DNA of 64,000 nucleotides from Durusdinium trenchii. Lineage: Eukaryota; Sar; Dinophyceae; Suessiales; Symbiodiniaceae. The notes beneath the pieces were generated by a model. That model searched no databases, had not been told where the DNA came from, and saw only the letters and a list, made by a program, of their open reading frames with translations. Each line of letters starts with the position of its first letter. Position 1 is the first letter of the stretch. The position numbers and the translations under genes are program-made. Location of the stretch: positions 147,259-211,258 of the forward strand of contig CAXAMN010021573.1 of the NCBI GenBank assembly GCA_963970005.1, written 5' to 3'. Shown here one piece after another: positions 57,116-64,000 of the stretch.

Positions 57116-58327
57116 ATGGCTAGTTCTTTGAGCTTAGTGCCGAGGGAGTCTTCGAGGATTGAAGATTCTCTGAAGGCGCCAGGCACGAACTTCAGCCTTG
57201 ACCCTGTTGTTGTGGAAGCCTTGATCAAGACCGGTATCTCTAATTTTGAAGAATTTCGATTTTTCTTTGACAGTGAGGGCGCGGTTGAGCCATGGCTCTC
57301 AAAGCTGTCGCTTGGGGATGGCAAGATGCTTCAGGTGTCCCGCTTGCGGCGGGCATGGCACGCCATCACCCTCTATTTCAGGCAAATGGAGCAAGATCGC
57401 TCCAAGGTGGCCTCTGATGACCTCGATTCCATGCTTGGAGAGACCGAGCTGAGGGACACCAAGGTCAGCTTCTGGCGGAGGTACCGCCAACGATTTCCCC
57501 CGGAGGTGCATCCGTCTGACTCCACCCTCTCGAGGGTGAGCCGAGAGATGAGCAAGCGGATGCTGTGCGTGTTCTCCATATGGAAGGTCAAGTCCTTGCA
57601 GTTTCAATTGATGACTACGCAGAAGAAGCGCAAACTCGGCGACAACTTGTTCACTGAGGAAGTTGAAGAAGAAGAGCCGTCTGCCCGTGACACCGAGGCC
57701 TATTTGGACAAGTTGCAGACGTTGATGGTGGCGTACTCCATGGCAGGGGTGGGACCTTTGCCTGCGCCAGGGCCAGGGTTTGATCCCAAAGAAGAATTGA
57801 CTTTGGGAGCAGACAGCACCCGATTCGCCCAAGTGCCACTGGACATCGCAATGCAATATTTCTATCGAGCGAAACGAGCCACTGCCGCACTCCCTCCAGG
57901 CAAACGGCTGGCATGGCTCCAAACCCGTGATGCCGAAGAACGGGCAGAGTGGACGGCACGCTTTCGGGAAAGCTCTCAGTCGCTCGGCGTTATTATCAAA
58001 GAAGTCTACCAAGCGCGAGATGCACACTGGCTGCCGCCCACACCAGCAGAGCCAGCGTCCACCGCCCCGGGGAAGAGCGCTCCACCAGCAGCCGCGCCAG
58101 CGGCCTCCAAGTTTGCATTGGGGAAATCGATCCAAGGCAAACAAGTGGCCAGGGTACTCCGTGATGGGACGCTCCTTTGCCAGGCATTCCAGGAAGGATC
58201 TTGCAAGAGTAAGGGGGGCAAATGCAAGCTTGGCCAACATCGTTGCGGCCACGTTACCAAGAAGGAGCGGGTGTGTGGAGCTCCGAACCATGGGGCAGCA
58301 GCTTGCCGCAACACCCCGAAGGCCTGA
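57116..58327 (+). CDS. gag: ORF3: Gag-like protein with CCCH-type zinc module
   Basis: 403 aa from ATG 57116; the open frame extends back to 57041 without an ATG. It is mostly helical and charged. KKRKLGDNLFTEEVEEEEPS near residues 164-190 gives a basic-acidic switch. A Pro/Ala-rich linker leads to the C-terminal Cys/His module (about residues 342-401): LRDGTLLCQAFQ, KGGKCKLGQHRCG, RVCGAPNHGAAAC. That is a plausible RNA-binding nucleocapsid. Its position just before RT supports a Gag role. The only stop between it and ORF4 is TGA at 58325-58327, followed by CGG. Confidence 0.7.
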   Translation: MASSLSLVPRESSRIEDSLKAPGTNFSLDPVVVEALIKTGISNFEEFRFFFDSEGAVEPWLSKLSLGDGKMLQVSRLRRAWHAITLYFRQMEQDRSKVASDDLDSMLGETELRDTKVSFWRRYRQRFPPEVHPSDSTLSRVSREMSKRMLCVFSIWKVKSLQFQLMTTQKKRKLGDNLFTEEVEEEEPSARDTEAYLDKLQTLMVAYSMAGVGPLPAPGPGFDPKEELTLGADSTRFAQVPLDIAMQYFYRAKRATAALPPGKRLAWLQTRDAEERAEWTARFRESSQSLGVIIKEVYQARDAHWLPPTPAEPASTAPGKSAPPAAAPAASKFALGKSIQGKQVARVLRDGTLLCQAFQEGSCKSKGGKCKLGQHRCGHVTKKERVCGAPNHGAAACRNTPKA

Positions 58328-58330
58328 CGG
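58325..58330 (+). promoter_or_regulatory. Candidate readthrough stop UGA-CGG between Gag and Pol
   Basis: TGA at 58325-58327 is followed directly by CGG, one of the 3' contexts known to make UGA leaky. ORF3 and ORF4 are in the same frame, and the 25 codons from the stop to the ORF4 ATG (58403) contain no other stop. Readthrough would yield a Gag-Pol fusion; re-initiation at 58403 is the alternative. Confidence 0.55.
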
Positions 58331-58402
58331 GGCCTTGAAGAGGCAGCGGCAGCCTCTTCAGGGTCTGTTGAGGATCCGCCGCAATCAGGGGAGGGACCCC
58401 TG

Positions 58403-61400
58403 ATGGCCGACCTGATGTCAGGACCCAATGCACCGCTCACCAGAGCCTTCATCTTTTGCGGTTGGAGATGCATCACCATCGACTGGTTGATCAACCCTCA
58501 ACATGACCTCGCACACCCGGAGTTTCAGCAAGAACTTCACGAGACGTTGCAGCAAGCCGATTGCATCTGTGCCGCTTTGGACTGTAGCACCAAGTCCCGC
58601 GCTCGAGAGATTCCTAGGAAGTTCGAGGACGGCCGACCCGCTCCGAAACCCCTGCGGTCAGACGAACACCCCACAGGCCTGCCACACCTCCGAGGGAGTG
58701 ACCTTCGGCGAGTGACCAAGGACAACCAGGCCTGTGACTTTGTCCTCCAGGAGATCCAGGAATTGGCCGATCGTGGTGGAGTGTCACTGCGGGAGAATCC
58801 GGCGAGGAGCCTCCATTGGGAACTGCCCCGTGAAAAGCAGATGTTGGCGTCTGGCGATTGGCAGGACACCTGCTACGCAGCATGTTGCTTCATGGGGGCG
58901 CGGTGCAAGCAGCAGAGACTCAGGCACAACATCCAGGAGATCTCCCAGTGGCCGCCACTCCAATGCCATCATCAGCACGACCCAGATGAGTGGAAGCCCT
59001 ACACCTTGGATGGGCAGCGAGTCTTCCCTAGCCATGAGGAAGCTGAGTACACAGCCCCGCTGGCCTTCGCCATTGCGGTGTCCACTAGTTGGTGGGCAGT
59101 ACGTGTTGGTCGAGCCAAGTTGCGCGTCCCTCGGATGCCGCCGACTGAGACTGTGGGCCGCCGGGAGCACTGGCTTCACTACGACCCCCGCTCTATGCGC
59201 AGCTGGGCTATGACTCCTTTGGCGATCCAGCTGGGCCTGCGACCAATCGACCCGCGCGAGCGCGCACGGGTGCCTCGCGTGCGTCGAGCAGTCGACCTCT
59301 TGGTGGATGGCCACCTTCCAGCCAAGTGCATCTACGTAGGGCGAGGGCATCACAGCCACAAGTTGCCCCTGTCGAAATGGTGCTCTCCGTACACCCCAGG
59401 GCATGATTGTACCGCAGATGAATGGCTTCCTTGCTATGTTGAGTTCATCATGTCATCCAGGGCGGCGGAACTCCCAGAGCTGGCGGGCTGCACCTTAGCC
59501 TGTGATTGCCCACATGACAGTGACGTTTGCGAAGCTGATGCGCTGGCAGGGTTGGTTTTTGACGCCACAGCCCCGGAAGCACCTCGCTACTTGGCAGCGG
59601 CAAGCGGGCAAGCCCAGAGGCATCACTCGACAGCATCTCGCGCATTGCGGTTGGGGGTCATCTCCAGCCGCGGAGTGGCTGCGAGCATCCCAGCACGAGT
59701 GGGCCTATTCACCCAAGAAGGCGTGGTCACGTGCTTCCGCCGCCTCTTCCCAGGTACATGGTTCCAGGACTTCAAGTTCCCGATGATCGAAGACCTCCTG
59801 AATCAGGCACCGTTCTGCGAGTTTCCACGCTGGAGAGACCAGCACGATCTCAAGGCAGATGGGCCCCTGGGACCACATTTGGCTAGCGCAGCTCTGAGGC
59901 AGCGGCAACGTCATGCCGAGGGCCAGCAAGCCGGAGCTTTGAGCCATAGAGCCGCCCTACCTCCACTTTTGAGTTTTGGGCTGGACCCGGACACCCACTT
60001 TCAGCGTGCTTGCCTTCGAAGCCAGGCACCCATCCCGACTGAGCAGTCGCCCCTCCTGGACGATGATCTATGGTTTGTGGCTGAACTCTATGCATCACGT
60101 TCCGCAGACCTACCACGACTCCGCGAGCAGAGCCTAGGCATCTTGAAGGAGCTGAAGCAGCGATGGGGGAGCGTGGGCGAGCACCTGCGGACTTTCCAAA
60201 CATCAGCGATTCGGGCAGTCACCCGTTCCAGGGACATCGGACTAACAGCCCTCTTGGTGACCCTAACGTCCTGGGCGGACATCACGTACCCTTACGGCTT
60301 GGTAGCGGGACTGCCAGCTGTAGGTACGGCACCACCCTACGGGGTCTTTCCGGAGCAGCCAGGTCGTACCCTCACCATGGAGGACGTGCTTGACGACTGG
60401 GAAACCCACAACTACAAGACCCTCGCCGCGCTCAAACCCGGCAGACATGATGCCGTGCTGCTGGAGCAATCGCTGAATGATGCCGCCCAAGGCTTCTGCT
60501 CTGCACCGTTGACCCAGGCGCAGCTCCTACGAGAACTACGAGGAGAACCATTCCGCCTCATCCCCCGATGTGTGATTGTCCAATCCTCGGGCAAAAAGCG
60601 GATCATTGATAATGGAGATACAGGAGGCCAGTCTGAGCGCCCGGCACAACATGTTGGGGCGGTTGCTTCACTGTTGACAGACGAACAGTGGCATACCCTT
60701 ACGACTGCTGACGAGTGGCAGTCAGGAGGGGAAGATTGGCCGAACGCGTATCGGCATTCCCCTATCAGTCAGGCAGAGAGCCGCGGCTGTATCGTCTGCT
60801 TCTGGCATGCTGAGCGGGGGGAACCCGCCTTTCAGGTGTATTCATCCCTCCTCTTCGGCCTTCCGCTCGCTGTTACATCGTTCAATCGGTATTCCCGCCT
60901 CATTGAAGCACTGGGCCGACGGCTTACATACAGTCTGGTGTCGCTCTATTTCGATGACGCCCACATCACGGACCTCCAGTCAGGCTTCGGCTCCAGCCAA
61001 CAAGCTTTCTGTCAGTTGAACACCCTCTTAGGTACCCCGTTTGCCGAGGAAAAGAAACAGTTGATGCAGCCTACCGGTACCTTTCTGGGCCTTGATCACG
61101 ACTTTACGAACCTCAGTCGGGGCTTCGTGACGTTTTGGGCCCGCGATCGATTGATTCAGAAGACAGCTGCGATGATTACCGAGGCACAGACACACAACAG
61201 CCTGTCCTCAGGCCAGGCATCCAAGCTCTACGGCATGCTCAATTTTCTCGAGCAGGGCATGTACGGAAGGTTGGGATGCGCAGGTCTGGCAGCCATTAAA
61301 GCACGCCAGACAGAGCGCAACCGCGACCTCACTCCAGAGCTTCAGCGCAACTTCGACGTGATTCACTCCATCCTTCGCCATCGACCCTGTCGAGAACTTC

Positions 61401-61951
61401 CCGTGAGGCCGTCCGAATGTTTGCGGTTTGTTGTAGCCTCTGACGCAGCTTTGGAGGAACCAAAGCAGGGCACAGGAGGATTTTTAATCGTCTGGCACGA
61501 TCCGGTGGGACCGGTTCGGGAAGCCTTCATCGCCAACATTTCTCCGGAAGTTTACCAACTGTGGGAGTCTGGAGACAAGCAGATAGCCCAGTTGGAAATG
61601 GTGATGATCATTTATGCCCTCACACATCGGGCGCAGGCCTTTCGAGGTCGTCGAGGCATCTGGCTGATCGACAACGTCGCTAGCCTCATGTGTCTGATTC
61701 GGGGCCGTTCCCAGTCACCCGATTTGGAGCGCATGTGTGGTTTGATTCATGTCATGCTGTACGCTTTGCGTACCTGGATGTATTGGGAATACATTCCGTC
61801 TAAGAGTAATTGGGTCGACGCCATTTCAAGACTAGGTTGGTCCGATCCGTGGTGGCGAACCAACGGATTCACCCCTTTTTCCGTCTCTTGCCCTCTCTGC
61901 CTTTGGCACCTTCCGCTGCCAGCAGTAATCCGAGTCGTAGAATTTCTCTAA
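58403..61951 (+). CDS. pol: ORF4: methyltransferase-like, DUF4326-like, reverse transcriptase and RNase H
   Basis: 1182 aa. Residues about 10-230 are methyltransferase-like: FIFCGWRCITIDW, then CICAALDCSTKSR and ENPARSLHW. Residues about 309-383 fit a DUF4326-type domain: CIYVGRGHHSH, SKWCSPY, and LACDCPHDSDVCEADAL. The RT follows: motif A DWPNAYRHSP, motif C LYFDDAH with Asp851/Asp852. RNase H catalytic residues are Asp1014 (ASDAAL), Glu1065 (AQLEMV), Asp1090 (LIDNVA) and Asp1139 (NWVDAIS). RT plus RNase H in this form is typical of the DIRS order. The methyltransferase normally lies after RNase H in DIRS elements; here it is at the N-terminus. The stop lies 27 bp before repeat B1. Confidence 0.9.
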   Translation: MADLMSGPNAPLTRAFIFCGWRCITIDWLINPQHDLAHPEFQQELHETLQQADCICAALDCSTKSRAREIPRKFEDGRPAPKPLRSDEHPTGLPHLRGSDLRRVTKDNQACDFVLQEIQELADRGGVSLRENPARSLHWELPREKQMLASGDWQDTCYAACCFMGARCKQQRLRHNIQEISQWPPLQCHHQHDPDEWKPYTLDGQRVFPSHEEAEYTAPLAFAIAVSTSWWAVRVGRAKLRVPRMPPTETVGRREHWLHYDPRSMRSWAMTPLAIQLGLRPIDPRERARVPRVRRAVDLLVDGHLPAKCIYVGRGHHSHKLPLSKWCSPYTPGHDCTADEWLPCYVEFIMSSRAAELPELAGCTLACDCPHDSDVCEADALAGLVFDATAPEAPRYLAAASGQAQRHHSTASRALRLGVISSRGVAASIPARVGLFTQEGVVTCFRRLFPGTWFQDFKFPMIEDLLNQAPFCEFPRWRDQHDLKADGPLGPHLASAALRQRQRHAEGQQAGALSHRAALPPLLSFGLDPDTHFQRACLRSQAPIPTEQSPLLDDDLWFVAELYASRSADLPRLREQSLGILKELKQRWGSVGEHLRTFQTSAIRAVTRSRDIGLTALLVTLTSWADITYPYGLVAGLPAVGTAPPYGVFPEQPGRTLTMEDVLDDWETHNYKTLAALKPGRHDAVLLEQSLNDAAQGFCSAPLTQAQLLRELRGEPFRLIPRCVIVQSSGKKRIIDNGDTGGQSERPAQHVGAVASLLTDEQWHTLTTADEWQSGGEDWPNAYRHSPISQAESRGCIVCFWHAERGEPAFQVYSSLLFGLPLAVTSFNRYSRLIEALGRRLTYSLVSLYFDDAHITDLQSGFGSSQQAFCQLNTLLGTPFAEEKKQLMQPTGTFLGLDHDFTNLSRGFVTFWARDRLIQKTAAMITEAQTHNSLSSGQASKLYGMLNFLEQGMYGRLGCAGLAAIKARQTERNRDLTPELQRNFDVIHSILRHRPCRELPVRPSECLRFVVASDAALEEPKQGTGGFLIVWHDPVGPVREAFIANISPEVYQLWESGDKQIAQLEMVMIIYALTHRAQAFRGRRGIWLIDNVASLMCLIRGRSQSPDLERMCGLIHVMLYALRTWMYWEYIPSKSNWVDAISRLGWSDPWWRTNGFTPFSVSCPLCLWHLPLPAVIRVVEFL

Positions 61952-61978
61952 GCGCGTTGGGAGGATTTGAAGTGCATT

Positions 61979-62168
61979 GGGAGTGGTTTCCGGAGTGACC
62001 GGAAGGATACCACAAGGGTCTGATTGTGTCAGGCCTGCTGATGCAGGTAACCCAACGCAATTATCCTGCTGGACATGGCAGGTTGAAGACCATACTGGCA
62101 AGATGACTGAGGAAAAGGGATAGTGTGCGGACCACCGTAGCTACGAGAGTCAACCTTGGAAAGAAATG
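61979..62168 (+). repeat. Split direct repeat B1
   Basis: 190 bp, identical to 62445-62634. It begins GGGAGTGGTTTCCGGAGTGA and abuts A2 with no gap. Confidence 0.95.
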
Positions 62169-62288
62169 TAAACATGTTTCAGGTCTGGCAGGCTTGGGTG
62201 AACATGTATTCATTACTGCCATAGGTTTGAACCAACGAATGTTTTGGCTCAAGTGACTTGGCCAAAATAGCGTTTGTTCTCTCTTTTT
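62169..62288 (+). repeat. Split direct repeat A2
   Basis: 120 bp, identical to A1, with TTTTGGCTCAAG at 62242-62253. The B1/A2 junction at 62168/62169 has the order expected when the two ends join in the circular intermediate. Confidence 0.95.
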
Positions 62289-62345
62289 CCCACCCAGCCC
62301 ACCCTGGTGTAAGGGCCCCCGGTGGGGTTACTCTTACCCTTGAAG

Positions 62346-62361
62346 GGCTAGCCGGCTAGCC
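62346..62361. repeat. 16-bp perfect palindrome in the A2-B2 spacer
   Basis: GGCTAGCCGGCTAGCC is its own reverse complement, made of two copies of the palindrome GGCTAGCC. It is a candidate recombinase or host-factor binding site, or a structural element at the RNA 3' end. Confidence 0.6.
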
Positions 62362-62444
62362 TGGGGCTTGCGCAGGGATCTGCGATCTGGCACAATCTAG
62401 CGGAGTGACCGCTTTCAGACCACTTTTTAAGTACCCCAGGGGGG

Positions 62445-62634
62445 GGGAGTGGTTTCCGGAGTGACCGGAAGGATACCACAAGGGTCTGATTGTGTCAGGC
62501 CTGCTGATGCAGGTAACCCAACGCAATTATCCTGCTGGACATGGCAGGTTGAAGACCATACTGGCAAGATGACTGAGGAAAAGGGATAGTGTGCGGACCA
62601 CCGTAGCTACGAGAGTCAACCTTGGAAAGAAATG
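62445..62634 (+). repeat. Split direct repeat B2 (right end)
   Basis: 190 bp, identical to B1, ending GGAAAGAAATG. This is taken as the right boundary of the element. The following AAAATACACACTC is host DNA. Confidence 0.95.
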
Positions 62635-64000
62635 AAAATACACACTCACCCATTTATAATATCTCCAGTACTGGCCCCGGAGTTTGCTGTTCTCAGTCTG
62701 CGGAGAGAGCCCCTGTATATTTGCACTATAATGGAGGTGGTAGTTTCATTAAAGGATCAAGATGTCCCTGCCACATAGCTCGATCATAGCTGCACCTTGC
62801 AACAGACATGCCCATCATGAACCTCTTGGGATCCAAAAAAGCATTTGGACTGTATAAAGATACGTAAATATACCCATGGTGTACAGTACCTCTATATATA
62901 ATATGTTTTCCTGCAGCTGGATCTACGTTATAAATAAAAACCTAGCTGTCCTCAGCAGAGGCACAAGGCCAACAGGAATTCATACGTATTCGGCACTGTT
63001 ATCAAGCTGATGTTCATCAGGAATTTGCTTATATAACTCTGGACTGCAGAATTTTACAACACCATTGCTAGTAGGTTGGAGGCCATCGCTCTTAGGTTGG
63101 AGGCCATTACTACACAAGATGAGATAAGGCAAGGCAGCTGCTGAATAAACAGGATATGCTGCACAAGCGCTGCCTTATTTGATCTTACTCAAGTCTTTGT
63201 TCAGGGAGGGCCGGGGTGAGAGAGAGAGGGACAGGAACCAAAATAGTTAAGATAACTAAGGCACATTGGGTCCTGGCCCTTAGGGCCCAGGTAAAACACG
63301 ATCAGGTGCAATGGGCCTTCAATGAATTTTAAAAAAACAAGTCGTTTTATTTAGATGAAATCCTTTTCGTAGCTCCAATGCATTCAAATGGATTCGAATG
63401 CTGGGTGACGCTGCTTGAACCGTTCAAAGAGAGAAGAACATGCTGCGTGAGCTTGAGTGAGAGATTGGAAAGATACATTTATATATATATAATGTTTTCC
63501 TGCTACAAGGTCTCTACTGTACTGTTCTAATCTCGAATGAGTCTAATAGGAATTTACAAAAGATCATGGCTTTGAACCTGGAGGATTCCTAGGGGAGGAT
63601 CCAACAAAGATCTAGGATTATCTAGGAATCTAGGCTTATTTCCTGGGGATTTGACTTATGAGCGAACAGGAGTTTATAAGCTTTCTGCTTTAAAGTGCGG
63701 AATGGTGGCGACTGCATTTCATACATGTCCGATGTCCCATTTCTCTATAGGACTTTTTCAATATTTTCTGGCAATCATCCAGTCTGACCTGCAAGGCTGG
63801 GGCATGGGGTGATTTCAACCAATTCGATTCATAGCCTCCATTGCCACCATGATGAAAAAGGATGGTGGACCAGCAGATTCATCATGATTCATCAATAATT
63901 AGTCATCATTCAAGGATGGTAAGTTTGTGGATTTTGTTTGTGACCTTTTATCTTACGGTTACGCCATTAAAATATGTGGAGGGCGGCCCAGGGTTGATCC
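62635..64000. other. Non-coding right flank
   Basis: No coding frame seen. It contains two GGAGGCCATCGCT units (63064-63112) like those at 29.8-34.6 kb, and a TA tract near 63479-63492. Confidence 0.55.

Larger units (their letters stand above)
52796..62634 (+). mobile_element. DIRS-order tyrosine-recombinase retrotransposon with split direct repeats
   Basis: The ends follow the Ngaro/PAT plan: A1 (52796-52915), genes, B1 (61979-62168) abutting A2 (62169-62288), a 156-bp spacer, then B2 (62445-62634). A1=A2 (120 bp) and B1=B2 (190 bp) appear identical, implying recent insertion. No target duplication is evident, as expected for a recombinase-integrated circle. It encodes ORF1 zinc protein; ORF2 tyrosine recombinase plus phosphatase-like domain; ORF3 Gag-like; ORF4 methyltransferase-like/DUF4326-like/RT/RNase H. 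The recombinase lies upstream of Gag and RT, whereas in typical DIRS, PAT and Ngaro elements it follows RT. Three of four ORFs exceed 400 codons and are unbroken, so this copy may be functional. Confidence 0.92.

Noticed and set aside
57299-58291. 330-codon minus-strand frame
   Set aside because: Antisense shadow of the Gag-like ORF3; no motif.

Overview
The window looks like nuclear DNA of a dinoflagellate, probably a Symbiodiniaceae-like alga. That is inferred from sequence style, because no host housekeeping gene is present. The evidence: the 12-mer TTTTGGCTCAAG, which is the 3' end of the dinoflagellate spliced leader, sits in the terminal repeats of two unrelated retroelements; the coding style matches dinoflagellate retroelements; and most of the window is repeat-rich non-coding DNA. 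Nothing suggests bacterial, plastid or mitochondrial DNA.

Layout. 1-9.15 kb is non-coding with small inverted repeats and one degenerate coding-like island (6.8-7.7 kb). 9159-17789 is a complete Ty1/Copia retrotransposon: identical 103-bp LTRs, 5-bp target duplication GTTTC, an initiator-Met primer-binding site, a polypurine tract, and gag-protease-integrase-(methyltransferase-like)-RT-RNase H. The frame is broken only by single-base run-length changes and by a 346-bp inverted-repeat element between RT and RNase H. 17.8-42.3 kb is gene-poor and holds several dispersed short repeat families. 42.6-47.1 kb carries two broken pieces of what looks like one multicopy dinoflagellate gene family, separated by about 2.4 kb of repeats. 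47.1-52.8 kb is non-coding.

52796-62634 is the most interesting part: an apparently young, complete tyrosine-recombinase (DIRS/Ngaro/PAT-type) retrotransposon with split direct repeats in the order A1-genes-B1A2-B2, both pairs identical. It encodes ORF1 (eight-cysteine zinc-binding protein); ORF2 (tyrosine recombinase, zinc module, and a protein-tyrosine-phosphatase-like HCx5R domain); ORF3 (Gag-like with the same zinc module); and ORF4 (methyltransferase-like, DUF4326-like, RT and RNase H). ORF3 and ORF4 share one frame and are separated by a single UGA followed by CGG. The recombinase lies upstream of Gag/RT, the reverse of the usual DIRS order.

The two elements belong to different orders, yet both carry a methyltransferase-like module just before RT and the spliced-leader 12-mer in their terminal repeats. 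Domain assignments are by eye from motifs; no database search was run.
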